Below, piece by piece: positions 9,037 to 16,449 of a stretch of DNA of 53,891 nucleotides. The notes beneath the pieces were generated by a model. That model did no database searches and had not been told where the DNA came from. It was given only the letters and a program-made list of their open reading frames with translations. The DNA lies in NCBI GenBank assembly GCA_964529795.1, contig CAZGXM010000008.1, positions 1 through 53,891 on the forward strand, read 5' to 3'. Position 1 is the first letter of the stretch; each line of letters begins with the position of its first letter. Source of the stretch: CAZGXM01 sp964529795 (GTDB taxonomy: Bacteria > Bacillota > JADQBR01). A program made the position numbers and the translations under genes.

Positions 9037-9378
9037 TTAATACCTCCTTTCCCGGATTCTCGCAGCCTTTCCAACCCTGTCGCGGAGATAATACAATTTA
9101 GCACGTCTCACTCTGCCTTTACGCACCACTTCCAATTTAGCAATACGCGGTGAATGAACCGGAAAAGTCCTTTCCACGCCGACACCGTATGATATTCGCC
9201 GGACGGTAAAGGTTTCACGCAGTCCTTCACCCTGCCGTTTAATAACGGTACCTTCAAATACCTGAATCCTTTCCCTGCCACCTTCTACAACCTTAACGTG
9301 CACGCGCACTGTATCTCCAGGCTGAAAGTCAGGCACCTGTCTTAGTTGACCATGCTCAACCGCTTTAATCAGGTCCAC
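9037..9378 (-). CDS. rplS: Large ribosomal subunit protein bL19
   Basis: Protein at the interface of the 30S and 50S subunits. I place the start at the GTG at 9378 (GTG GAC CTG ATT), preceded by GGGAGG, giving 113 residues, the normal size; the longer frame upstream has no family similarity. The sequence shows GDTVRVHVKVVEGGRERIQ, FEGTVIKRQGEG and the basic C-terminus RRAKLYYLRDRVGKAARI. It is the last gene of the ylxM-to-rplS operon and has an extra promoter at 9439-9467. Confidence 0.97.
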   Translation of the reverse strand: MDLIKAVEHGQLRQVPDFQPGDTVRVHVKVVEGGRERIQVFEGTVIKRQGEGLRETFTVRRISYGVGVERTFPVHSPRIAKLEVVRKGRVRRAKLYYLRDRVGKAARIRERRY

Positions 9379-9438
9379 TTTATGTAGCCTCCCTTCCCTG
9401 AGTTGTTCCTTTGTGAAGCCGATTTTTGCACATGAGGT

Positions 9439-9467
9439 ATTATAACACAAGGAGGTATCCTTGACAA
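9439..9467 (-). promoter_or_regulatory. Sigma-A promoter in front of rplS
   Basis: Minus-strand -35 TTGTCA (9462-9467), 17-base spacer, -10 TATAAT (9439-9444) with an upstream TGT that makes it an extended -10 element. The -35 box lies just inside the non-coding side of the preceding methyltransferase stop (9472). It predicts a transcript starting near 9432 with a leader of about 54 bases, giving rplS expression independent of the long operon. Confidence 0.75.
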
Positions 9468-9471
9468 TATT

Positions 9472-10050
9472 CTACCACCATTTTTCTCCGCAAAGCCGGT
9501 CGAAAATAATGGCCGCAGCGCTGCGCACGGACAGATGATTATATTCCCCGGCACCATAAACAGGTGCCAAAATCCAGTCCGCCTGCTGCATCAACTCCCT
9601 GCTTATGCCCCAGCCGGTACCGAACAATAACACATACGCACCGGGTTCCCGTAATAAATGCCGGATTTTGCTGTAACCGGCTGTGTTTGGGAACTTGCGG
9701 GCATCAGTGGCAATCAAAGCAGGTTTTTGCCCGTCTCGTTCAGTTATCCGCTCAACCATCACTTCCAGGCTTTCAAAAACGTCCACCCGTTCAAAGGCTT
9801 TCTGCCTGTCGGGGTTGAACTGTGCTCCCCGTGCAGAATGCCAGTAATTGATGATGCACCTGACCATCTCCCTTTGTTCGGGCAGCGGTTGGACAATATA
9901 ATATCCATCCAGTTCATAGGTGGTGGCAGAACGGGCAATGTCATGAATGTCCAAGTTGGTTACAGACGTGTTGATTATTTCCATTTTTTTGTTGTAAACC
10001 GGGTAATGTAAAAGCGCCGCATACAGCTTTGCCTGTCTTTTATTTCCCAC
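9472..10050 (-). CDS. SPOUT-type RNA methyltransferase family protein (PF09936-like)
   Basis: 192 residues, GTG start at 10050 with GAGGGG, placed between trmD and rplS. The N-terminus AKLYAALLHYPVYNKKMEII and the C-terminal FGTGWGISRELMQQADWIL resemble the COG4752 / Methyltrn_RNA_4 family, found next to trmD in Clostridia and Thermotogae. The late glycine-rich stretch fits the knotted SAM-binding site of SPOUT enzymes. The RNA target is not known to me. Its ribosome binding site overlaps the trmD stop codon, so the two are probably translated together. Confidence 0.8.
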   Translation of the reverse strand: MGNKRQAKLYAALLHYPVYNKKMEIINTSVTNLDIHDIARSATTYELDGYYIVQPLPEQREMVRCIINYWHSARGAQFNPDRQKAFERVDVFESLEVMVERITERDGQKPALIATDARKFPNTAGYSKIRHLLREPGAYVLLFGTGWGISRELMQQADWILAPVYGAGEYNHLSVRSAAAIIFDRLCGEKWW

Positions 10051-10055
10051 CAGTC

Positions 10056-10808
10056 TTACCCCTCATTATTATTGCCATTTTTAGGCCGGTTATCCTGTAA
10101 ATCTTCCAGCAATTTTTTATCTTCTGCGGACAATTCCACCCTTTTCAATAAATCGGGACGCCGTTTCATGGTGCGTTCCAATGACTTTTTGCGCCGCCAG
10201 AGTTTGATTGCGCCGTGATTACCGGATAAGAGTACCGGGGGGACCTCTAACCCTCGATAAGAACGGGGTCTGGTATACTGCGGGTACTCCAGCAACCCGT
10301 CGGCAAAAGAATCCTCCCGGGCGGAAGCATCGTCTCCAAGCACACCGGGGAGCAGTCGAGCGACAGCGTCCACCAATACCATCGCCGGCAGTTCCCCGCC
10401 GGTAAGCACGTAATCACCAATGGAAATCTCCCGGGTAACCAGCTGTTCCCTGACCCGCTCATCCATTCCCTCGTAATGACCGCAAATCACTACCAACCTG
10501 TCCTGCCCGCTTAAATCCCGGGCAATGTCCTGGGTGAAAGTTTCACCCTGGGGAGTCATGAGAATAACGGGCACGTTTCCCGCTCCGCAGACATCCTCCA
10601 CCGCCCGGAAGAGAGGTTCCGGCTTCATCACCATACCGGCGCCGCCGCCGAAGGGATAATCATCTACGGTCCGATGTTTGTCCAGGGCATAGTCACGAAT
10701 ATCCACTATTTTAACGGTCAGCAGTCCTTTCTCCCTGGCCCGCTTGATAATACTTTCTTCCAACGGTTTAAACATCTCCGGAAAAATGGTTAAAATATCC
10801 ACCCGCAT
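10056..10808 (-). CDS. trmD: tRNA (guanine37-N1)-methyltransferase
   Basis: Makes m1G37 in tRNAs that read CNN codons, preventing +1 frameshifts. It is 250 residues. The start MRVDILTIFPEMF and the knot region YVLTGGELPAMVLVDAVARL (about residues 133-152) are diagnostic, as are CGHYEGMDERVRE and the substrate-loop GGGAGMVMKPEP. The C-terminal basic domain includes RRPDLLKRVELSAEDKKLL. It starts 8 bases after the rimM stop. Confidence 0.98.
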   Translation of the reverse strand: MRVDILTIFPEMFKPLEESIIKRAREKGLLTVKIVDIRDYALDKHRTVDDYPFGGGAGMVMKPEPLFRAVEDVCGAGNVPVILMTPQGETFTQDIARDLSGQDRLVVICGHYEGMDERVREQLVTREISIGDYVLTGGELPAMVLVDAVARLLPGVLGDDASAREDSFADGLLEYPQYTRPRSYRGLEVPPVLLSGNHGAIKLWRRKKSLERTMKRRPDLLKRVELSAEDKKLLEDLQDNRPKNGNNNEG

Positions 10809-10816
10809 AAAATCAC

Positions 10817-11341
10817 CTACACCAATCCCGGCAGTAAATTGACAATCATTCGCTGGTTTTCCAAATCAATCTCAGAAACCCACGCTTTCACAGCAGGAAT
10901 CATCAGTTCCCTGCCGGTATTTTCTTCAACCACCACAAAAATATCGTGGCCACCTGGTTCCAAAATTTTTTCCACCCGGCCTAAATACTCTCCCGCCTGG
11001 GTAAATACTCTTAGGCCTTTTAACTGAAAGTGATAATAAGAATTCGCTGTCAAGGGCTTGACATGGGCTTTGGGAATGAAAAGGTAACTGTTACGGTAAG
11101 CAGCAGCTTCATTCATATCGCCAATTTCCCGAAATTTAATAAGAAAAAACTGCTTATGCTTACGTACAGTTTCGGGATGTAAAACCCTACTTTCGCCGTT
11201 TATTTCAACTTCTACCGAGTTCATTTCCTGAAAACGTTCGGGAAAATCAGTCAGCGGCAAAACCTTCAACTCGCCCTTATGACCGTGTGTAGTTGTAATT
11301 TTGCCGATGATAATCTTACCATCAACTTTGTCACCGCTCAC
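10817..11341 (-). CDS. rimM: Ribosome maturation factor RimM
   Basis: 16S rRNA-processing and 30S assembly factor that binds uS19. I choose the GTG at 11341, giving 174 residues; a TTG at 11353 is possible but sits directly on its ribosome binding site. The N-terminal RimM domain has the signature IGKITTTHGHKGELKVLPLTDFPERF (read here in parts: GKITTTHGHKGELKV and LTDFPERF), and the C-terminal PRC-barrel has LKGLRVFTQAGEYLGRVEKI and PAVKAWVSEIDLENQRMIV. Its start overlaps the small ORF that follows khpA. Confidence 0.95.
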   Translation of the reverse strand: MSGDKVDGKIIIGKITTTHGHKGELKVLPLTDFPERFQEMNSVEVEINGESRVLHPETVRKHKQFFLIKFREIGDMNEAAAYRNSYLFIPKAHVKPLTANSYYHFQLKGLRVFTQAGEYLGRVEKILEPGGHDIFVVVEENTGRELMIPAVKAWVSEIDLENQRMIVNLLPGLV

Positions 11342-11477
11342 GAATGTCCACAACCTTATCGTCTTTTATGAAAATTTCCATATTCCCCCGGGGAAACAGG
11401 GTATCACCCACCGCTACCTGTACCGGGCGGTCTCCCCTGCCCAAGACAACCTCACAAACAAAAATATCAATATCAAT
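11331..11477 (-). CDS. Possible small protein between khpA and rimM
   Basis: A frame of about 48 codons ends in TGA at 11331-11333, overlapping the rimM start. It reads like real protein: CEVVLGRGDRPVQVAVGD, then TLFPRGNMEIFIKDD and KVVDIRER at the end. There is no ATG, GTG or TTG near its beginning; the first plausible codon is ATT (11475-11477), about 20 bases after the GGAAAGGGG that follows khpA and beyond a 9-bp hairpin. The frame is the same as khpA, separated by its TAA. In Bacillus this position holds ylqD, which it does not resemble. It could be a short gene with an unusual start or chance coding-like DNA. Confidence 0.4.
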   Translation of the reverse strand: MDIDIFVCEVVLGRGDRPVQVAVGDTLFPRGNMEIFIKDDKVVDIRER

Positions 11478-11481
11478 AGTT

Positions 11482-11504
11482 AAGGGGCTAAAAAATAGCC
11501 CCTT
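11482..11504 (-). other. Perfect 9-bp hairpin after khpA
   Basis: On the minus strand AAGGGGCTA and TAGCCCCTT pair perfectly around a five-T loop, starting 4 bases after the khpA stop. There is no T-run after it (TTAACTATTG follows), so it is a poor intrinsic terminator. It includes part of the purine-rich GGAAAGGGG that could serve as ribosome binding site for the small ORF, so it may hide that site or protect the upstream mRNA from decay. Confidence 0.6.
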
Positions 11505-11507
11505 TCC

Positions 11508-11738
11508 TTACTGCAAAATTTCAACTACTACGCGTTTTCCTTCTTTAGCTGCCGCTGCTTTTGCTACGGTTCGGATTGCTTTGGCAATTCGTCCTTGTTT
11601 GCCGATAACTTTACCCATATCTTCGGGAGCTACTTTTAACTCAAGAATAACTGATTTTTCACCTTCAATTTCATTTACTTCTACAGCTTCCGGATTGTCT
11701 ACAAGCGCTTTAGCCAATAGTTCAACTAATTCTCGCAT
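11508..11738 (-). CDS. khpA: KH-domain RNA-binding protein KhpA (YlqC)
   Basis: Small RNA-binding protein that works with KhpB/Jag in Firmicutes, linked to cell elongation and division. The 76 residues form a single type-II KH domain with the GxxG loop in GKVIGKQGRIAKAIRTVAKA (residues 42-61). It lies 22 bases after rpsP with a GGGGGG-rich ribosome binding site, in the position this gene always occupies between rpsP and rimM. Confidence 0.95.
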   Translation of the reverse strand: MRELVELLAKALVDNPEAVEVNEIEGEKSVILELKVAPEDMGKVIGKQGRIAKAIRTVAKAAAAKEGKRVVVEILQ

Positions 11739-11760
11739 TTTGAACCCCCCTTCAGCACTA

Positions 11761-12021
11761 CTACCTGTTTTGGAATTTAGCCCACACGCCTACTTTACGG
11801 AATAATGCCTTGACGGTATCGGAAGGCTGAGCACCTGTCTGTAACCAGTGTAGCGCCCTGTCCTCATTGACCGACAATTCTTCAGGAGATTTGGCAGGAT
11901 TATAATAACCTATCTCCTCAATAAAACGACCATCCCTGGGTGAACGGGAATCAGCCACAACCAAACGGTAAAAGGGATCTTTTTTACCACCCATTCTTTT
12001 CAACCTGATTTTAGTTGCCAC
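11761..12021 (-). CDS. rpsP: Small ribosomal subunit protein bS16
   Basis: 30S assembly protein. From the GTG at 12021 (GTG GCA ACT AAA ATC) it is 86 residues, normal for the family; a GTG four codons upstream touches the GGAGG and is unlikely. The sequence KIRLKRMGGKKDPFYRLVVA followed by SRSPRDGRFIEEIGYYNP is the bS16 signature. It starts about 128 bases after the ffh stop, a gap holding GTTCGAA-like repeats. Confidence 0.97.
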   Translation of the reverse strand: MATKIRLKRMGGKKDPFYRLVVADSRSPRDGRFIEEIGYYNPAKSPEELSVNEDRALHWLQTGAQPSDTVKALFRKVGVWAKFQNR

Positions 12022-12078
12022 TTGGTCTCTCACCTCCTTAATTAAATTACCGGATGCTTACTGTTTTATACCCATGTC

Positions 12079-12113
12079 AATCGAAGTTCCGAGTGCGCGG
12101 TCCGAAGTTCGAT
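12079..12113. repeat. Degenerate tandem heptamers of GTTCGAA type
   Basis: Read on the plus strand, five consecutive 7-base units are visible: AATCGAA, GTTCCGA, GTGCGCG, GTCCGAA, GTTCGAT. They occupy the ffh-rpsP gap and keep a strict 7-base period with consensus GTTCGAA. A second copy of the same repeat lies at 13975-13995 at the other end of this operon. Function unknown. Confidence 0.5.
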
Positions 12114-12149
12114 TTGAGTCATATTTCCCGGGTTGAAACAGCCGGTTCA

Positions 12150-13523
12150 TTACTTGAAAAAGGGCAGGCCCAGGCCGGATTTTTTTGCCTTTTTGGCCAT
12201 TTTTTTGGCAAATTTACTCTGCCCCGCCCCGGCATATTGCTGCATCAGTTTTTTCGCCTGAAAAAACTGCTTTAGTATTTTATTGACATCCTGTACCCTG
12301 GTGCCGCTTCCCGCCGCAATACGTTTTTTCCGGCTGCCGTTAATAATCTCCGGTCTGCACCGTTCTTCGCGAGTCATGGACTGGATAACGGCCTCGGTTC
12401 GCACCAGTTCCTTCTCGTCTATTTGTAAATTTTTCAGTTGTTTTACGTTACTCATACCGGGCAGCATGGAGATGATATCCTCCAACGGGCCCATAGATTT
12501 CATCTGCTCCAACTGGTCCAGAAAATCTTCCAGGGTAAACTGTTGCTGCCTGATTTTCTGCTCCAACTGTTTGGCCTTTTCCCGGTCAAACGCTTCCTGG
12601 GCCTTTTCAATCAGGCTCAAGACATCGCCCATGCCCAAAATCCGTCCAGCCATACGGTCGGGGTGAAAGGGTTCCAAAGCATCCAGTTTTTCACCCATAC
12701 CCACATATTTAATGGGACAACCGGTAACGGCCTTAACAGACAATGCCGCACCGCCCCGGCTGTCGCCGTCCAGTTTGGTGAGAACAACTCCGGTTAAACC
12801 CAGTTGCTCGTTAAATTCCCGGCTGACATTAACCGCGTCCTGTCCGGTCATTGCATCCACGACCAAAAGAATTTCGTCCGGCTGCACCGCTTGCTTGATG
12901 TCAAACAATTCCTGCATTAATTCAGCATTTATATGCAACCTACCTGCAGTGTCAATGATAACGGTGTCGTTACCACGGGTTCTGGCATGCTCCACCGCCC
13001 CCTTGGCAATATGCACCGGACTTTGCTTGTCACCCAGGGAATAGACAGGCAAATCCAGTTGGTCACCCAATACTTGTAACTGCTTTATGGCAGCCGGGCG
13101 GTAAACATCACCGGCAACCAGCAGCGGACGCCTGCCCTTTTTGCGCAGTAAATTTGCCAGCTTGCCGCTGGTGGTAGTTTTCCCCGCGCCCTGGAGACCC
13201 ACCAACATAATAACCGTGGGCGGTTTGGAAGCAATCTTCAGGTTGCTTTGAGACCCACCCATCAGGTTTGTCAATTCTTCGTTGACAATCTTAATCACCT
13301 GTTGTCCCGGTGTCAAACTGCGTAAAACTTCTTCACCCGCCGCACGTTCCTGGATCTTTGCCACAAATTCCTTGACAACTTTATAATTCACATCTGCTTC
13401 CAATAAAGCGAGGCGCACTTCGCGTAATGCCGACTTTACATCGGCCTCGGACAGTTTCCCCTTCCCTTTAAGTTTCGCAAGGGTATTTTGCAATTTTTCC
13501 GCCAATCCGGAAAACACAGTCAT
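12150..13523 (-). CDS. ffh: Signal recognition particle protein Ffh (SRP54)
   Basis: GTPase that binds 4.5S/6S-like SRP RNA and the signal sequences of membrane proteins on the ribosome, then docks with FtsY. It is 457 residues. The N domain is helical (1-90); the G domain has GLQGAGKTTTSGKLA near 107-121, DTAGR near 190 and TKLDGDSRGGAALS near 246-259. The methionine-rich M domain (about 325-457) contains MLPGMSNVKQLK and the RNA-binding stretch NGSRKKRIAAGSGTRVQDV. The ATG follows TAAGGAGG. It is 12 bases downstream of ylxM; its receptor gene ftsY is nearby at 17249-18169. Confidence 0.98.
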   Translation of the reverse strand: MTVFSGLAEKLQNTLAKLKGKGKLSEADVKSALREVRLALLEADVNYKVVKEFVAKIQERAAGEEVLRSLTPGQQVIKIVNEELTNLMGGSQSNLKIASKPPTVIMLVGLQGAGKTTTSGKLANLLRKKGRRPLLVAGDVYRPAAIKQLQVLGDQLDLPVYSLGDKQSPVHIAKGAVEHARTRGNDTVIIDTAGRLHINAELMQELFDIKQAVQPDEILLVVDAMTGQDAVNVSREFNEQLGLTGVVLTKLDGDSRGGAALSVKAVTGCPIKYVGMGEKLDALEPFHPDRMAGRILGMGDVLSLIEKAQEAFDREKAKQLEQKIRQQQFTLEDFLDQLEQMKSMGPLEDIISMLPGMSNVKQLKNLQIDEKELVRTEAVIQSMTREERCRPEIINGSRKKRIAAGSGTRVQDVNKILKQFFQAKKLMQQYAGAGQSKFAKKMAKKAKKSGLGLPFFK

Positions 13524-13535
13524 TGGTTTTCCTCC

Positions 13536-13883
13536 TTAGGGAATTAACATCTCTTCCAGGAATTGAAAAATATTTTTTCCCTCATTTTTAACCTCAGGTT
13601 CCAAATTTGCATCTTCCCAAACCGCTTTTAGCCATTCGATTTTTTCCGACATTTTTTGATAACGAGTCGCCAATTTCAATTTTTGCTCATATCCTTCTAA
13701 AATTTTCTCCGCACGCCGCAAGTTATCATGTACAGCCTGGCGGCTCACCTTTAACTGCCCGGCGATCTCGCCCAGGGACAAGTCATGGTGATAATAAAGT
13801 TTAACCATTAACTGCTGTTTTTTCGTCAGCAAATCTCCGTAGAAATCAAAAAGCCGCGCTACCCGGGTCGTTTTCGCCAGCAT
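13536..13883 (-). CDS. ylxM: YlxM family helix-turn-helix protein
   Basis: Small DNA-binding-like protein encoded just before ffh in Firmicutes; in streptococci the YlxM protein binds the SRP and modulates it. From the ATG at 13883, after AAGGTGAG, it is 115 residues. A sigma-70 region-4-like helix-turn-helix is visible: LSLGEIAGQLKVSRQAVHDN, about residues 34-53. The track upstream of this ATG has no family similarity. It is the first gene of the operon and has a clear promoter. Confidence 0.93.
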   Translation of the reverse strand: MLAKTTRVARLFDFYGDLLTKKQQLMVKLYYHHDLSLGEIAGQLKVSRQAVHDNLRRAEKILEGYEQKLKLATRYQKMSEKIEWLKAVWEDANLEPEVKNEGKNIFQFLEEMLIP

Positions 13884-13925
13884 TTTACTCACCTTGTGTA
13901 AAGTAATTTGCCTTGACACTCTCTT

Positions 13926-13954
13926 ATGATACAAAAAATTATTGTAAAAGTCAA
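13926..13954 (-). promoter_or_regulatory. Sigma-A promoter of the ylxM-ffh-rpsP-rimM-trmD-rplS operon
   Basis: Minus-strand -35 TTGACT (13949-13954), exactly 17 bases, -10 TATCAT (13926-13931); five of six matches in each box. It predicts transcription from about 13919, a leader of about 36 bases to the ylxM ATG. Confidence 0.8.
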
Positions 13955-13974
13955 CCCCCATACTCGGGGTGTGA

Positions 13975-13995
13975 GTTCAAGGTTCGAGGTTCGAA
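13975..13995. repeat. Three tandem heptamers GTTCAAG-GTTCGAG-GTTCGAA
   Basis: Three perfect 7-base units on the plus strand, immediately upstream of the ylxM promoter. Same motif as at 12079-12113. The whole gap between mtaD and ylxM (13884-14102, 219 bases) holds the promoter, this repeat and otherwise no gene that I can see. Confidence 0.55.
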
Positions 13996-14102
13996 CCGGG
14001 GTATTCCTTTGGGGCCCTTTTGCCTTACCAGCCAGTACCCGTACGTTTCTACTAGACAACCCAAAGTATATGGTATGGCTCTCTTGGGGGGGCTCGCACC
14101 TC

Positions 14103-15404
14103 TCACTTCGATTGAGTGAGGCGTCGGGCCCGTTCGCTAACCTCGGCAAAGAGCCTTTCATCATCTATGGTTTTTACAACCCGGTTTTCCATAATCACCT
14201 CACCGTCAATAATTACCGTATCCACGTCGCCGGCCTGAGCAGCGTAAACCAGATGAGCGGGCACATCGTGACGGGGATAGAGATGGGGCTTTTTGAAATC
14301 AATCAATATCACATCCGCTTTCATACCGGCCGTCAGGGTGCCTACCGGTAAACCCAGTGCCCGGCCGCCGAACTTGGTGGTCATCTCCAATGCACGGTAA
14401 GAGGAAATTACCGTGGGATCCTCCTGATTCACCTTGTGCAGCAAAGCGGCAGAACGCATTTCCTCCAGTAAATCCAGGTTATTATTGCTGGACGCGCCGT
14501 CGGTCCCCAGGGCAACTGTAATCCCGGCGTCAAGCATTTCCGGTACCGGGGCAATACCGCTGGCCAGTTTCATATTGCTTTCCGGGTTATGAGCTACTTT
14601 GACTTTTTTCTCTCTGAGAATTTTTATGTCCTCCACATCCACATGCACGCAGTGAGCGCCCAGAACAGGGTACGCAAATACGCCTTCATCCGCCAAGTGT
14701 TTTACAGGACTTTTCCCGTACATTTTGGCAATATCCTTGATCTCCTGCTTGGTTTCCGCTATGTGTATATGTATACCTACCTCAAGCTCTTCTGCCAAGT
14801 TCATAACCCTCTTCAGATATTCCGGCGGGCAGGTGTACGGTGCGTGAGGACCCAGCATGGTGGTAATCCGGCCCCTTGCTTCACCATGCCATTTGCTGAC
14901 AAGCTCTTTACTTTCTGCCAATGCCTGCTCCCCGTTAGGCGCCATACCAATCATTCCCCGGGAGAGAGATGCCCTGATACCGCTGTCCCGTACTGCTTTG
15001 GCTGCATCATCCATGAAAAAATACATATCGGCAAAAGTGGTGGTACCACCGGCAATCATCTCCCGAATGGCAAGCAGGGTACCCCAGTAAACATCGTCAC
15101 CGGTAAGATTTGCTTCAAGCGGCCAAATTTTTTCTTCCAGCCACTGCATCAACGGTAAATCATCTGCAAAGCTGCGCAGCAAAGTCATGGCAGCATGGGT
15201 ATGACAATTGACAAACCCGGGCATGACCACTTTGTCCGTTGCGTCTATGATGCTATCCGCCTGCCATCCGGAGGATACTTCGCCCACCGCCTTGATCAAA
15301 CCGTCTTCCAATGCCAGGTCCCCTTGAAAATACAAATCCCCGGTAGCACCCGGGCTCTTTTCCATGGGCAACAGGATGCCGTTTTTGATTAAGATCTTAC
15401 TCAT
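14103..15404 (-). CDS. mtaD: 5-methylthioadenosine/S-adenosylhomocysteine deaminase
   Basis: Zinc-dependent amidohydrolase that deaminates methylthioadenosine (MTA) to methylthioinosine and SAH to S-inosylhomocysteine. It is 433 residues. Metal ligands are in NCHTHAAMTLLR (H68, H70), GAHCVHVD, HIHIAETKQE and LGTDGASSNNNLDL. The family-specific MQWLEEKIWPLEANLT follows the first box. It is the last gene of a set with mtnA (2 bases apart) and the phosphorylase gene. Because MTA is turned to the inosine form, the next enzyme should accept 6-oxopurine nucleosides, which its sequence supports. Confidence 0.93.
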   Translation of the reverse strand: MSKILIKNGILLPMEKSPGATGDLYFQGDLALEDGLIKAVGEVSSGWQADSIIDATDKVVMPGFVNCHTHAAMTLLRSFADDLPLMQWLEEKIWPLEANLTGDDVYWGTLLAIREMIAGGTTTFADMYFFMDDAAKAVRDSGIRASLSRGMIGMAPNGEQALAESKELVSKWHGEARGRITTMLGPHAPYTCPPEYLKRVMNLAEELEVGIHIHIAETKQEIKDIAKMYGKSPVKHLADEGVFAYPVLGAHCVHVDVEDIKILREKKVKVAHNPESNMKLASGIAPVPEMLDAGITVALGTDGASSNNNLDLLEEMRSAALLHKVNQEDPTVISSYRALEMTTKFGGRALGLPVGTLTAGMKADVILIDFKKPHLYPRHDVPAHLVYAAQAGDVDTVIIDGEVIMENRVVKTIDDERLFAEVSERARRLTQSK

Positions 15405-15406
15405 TT

Positions 15407-16447
15407 TTATTCACCCCCGGTAATTTTTCTCAATCCCTGCCGGTAAGGCGGGGTGACAATCCCTTTATCCGTAATAATTGCCGTAACCAGACGCGCCGGG
15501 GTAACGTCAAAGGCAGGATTAAATACCGGCACATTCGCCGGCGCTGTGGCAACCCCGGCAATGCTCCGCACTTCTTCGTGGTCCCTTTCCTCAATAATTA
15601 TTTCCTTGCCGTCCGCCAGGGTCATGTCAATGGTGGAATAGGGTGCCGCCACATAAAACGGAATACCGTGCTCTTTTGCCAGTACCGCCAGAGAATAAGT
15701 GCCGATTTTGTTGGCAACATCACCGTTGGCGGCAATCCGGTCCGCACCCACAATAACCAAATCAATTTTTCCCAACTGCATTACGTAGCCTGCCATATTA
15801 TCGGTTATCAGTGTTACCGGTATGTTATCTTCCATTAACTCCCAAGCAGTTAACCGCGCCCCCTGCAGCAGCGGTCGCGTTTCACCGGCATAAACCGCTA
15901 CCTGCTTGCCCGCTTCACGTGCTGCCCGAATTACCCCCAAAGCAGTGCCGTAACCCGCGGTAGCCAGGCTGCCGGCATTGCAATGGGTGAGAATGGTGGC
16001 CTGGTCCGGGATGAGTTTGTTACCCTGGCGACTGATATTCCTGTTTAATTCCAGGTCTTCCCGGAAAATTTCCCGCGCTTCCTCCTCCAAAGCCTTCACT
16101 ATTGCGGTTACTGGTTCCCCGCGTCGAGCAGTCACACAGCGCTTCATCCGCTCCACGGCCCAGAATAGATTTACCGCGGTGGGCCGTGTTGCCAACAATG
16201 CTTCAGCCACCCGATGCATATGTGCCCTAAATTCTTTTTCACTGTCACCGGAAAACTGCCTGGCACCCAAAACCATACCGAAAGCAGCGGCTGCACCAAT
16301 AGCCGGTGCGCCTCTGACCTTCATGGTTTTGATTGCTTCAGCAACACTTTGGAAATCAACACATTCAAGCTGTATCACCTGGCCGGGAAGCTTCCGCTGG
16401 TCCAGTAATATCAATCTATCACCTTGCCAAGACATGGTTTTAACCAA
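15407..16447 (-). CDS. mtnA: S-methyl-5-thioribose-1-phosphate isomerase
   Basis: Converts methylthioribose-1-phosphate to methylthioribulose-1-phosphate in methionine/MTA salvage; related to eIF2B alpha. Start is probably the TTG at 16447, 9 bases after GGGAGG (346 residues); TTG 16453 and ATG 16435 are alternatives. Hallmarks: LLDQRKLPG near the start, KVRGAPAIGAAAAFGM, the catalytic cysteine in ILTHCNAGSLATAGYGTALG, and the catalytic aspartate in IVGADRIAANGDVANKIGT. It overlaps the region of the phosphorylase stop, so they are coupled. Later salvage enzymes (mtnB, mtnD and others, or an aldolase) are not in the window. Confidence 0.95.
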   Translation of the reverse strand: MVKTMSWQGDRLILLDQRKLPGQVIQLECVDFQSVAEAIKTMKVRGAPAIGAAAAFGMVLGARQFSGDSEKEFRAHMHRVAEALLATRPTAVNLFWAVERMKRCVTARRGEPVTAIVKALEEEAREIFREDLELNRNISRQGNKLIPDQATILTHCNAGSLATAGYGTALGVIRAAREAGKQVAVYAGETRPLLQGARLTAWELMEDNIPVTLITDNMAGYVMQLGKIDLVIVGADRIAANGDVANKIGTYSLAVLAKEHGIPFYVAAPYSTIDMTLADGKEIIIEERDHEEVRSIAGVATAPANVPVFNPAFDVTPARLVTAIITDKGIVTPPYRQGLRKITGGE

Positions 16448-16449
16448 AA

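Noticed and set aside
13960..14100. Possible tRNA at GGTTCGAACC-like sequence near ylxM
   Set aside because: The sequence resembles a T-arm but is a heptamer repeat; no acceptor stem, anticodon arm or D-arm can be made around it.
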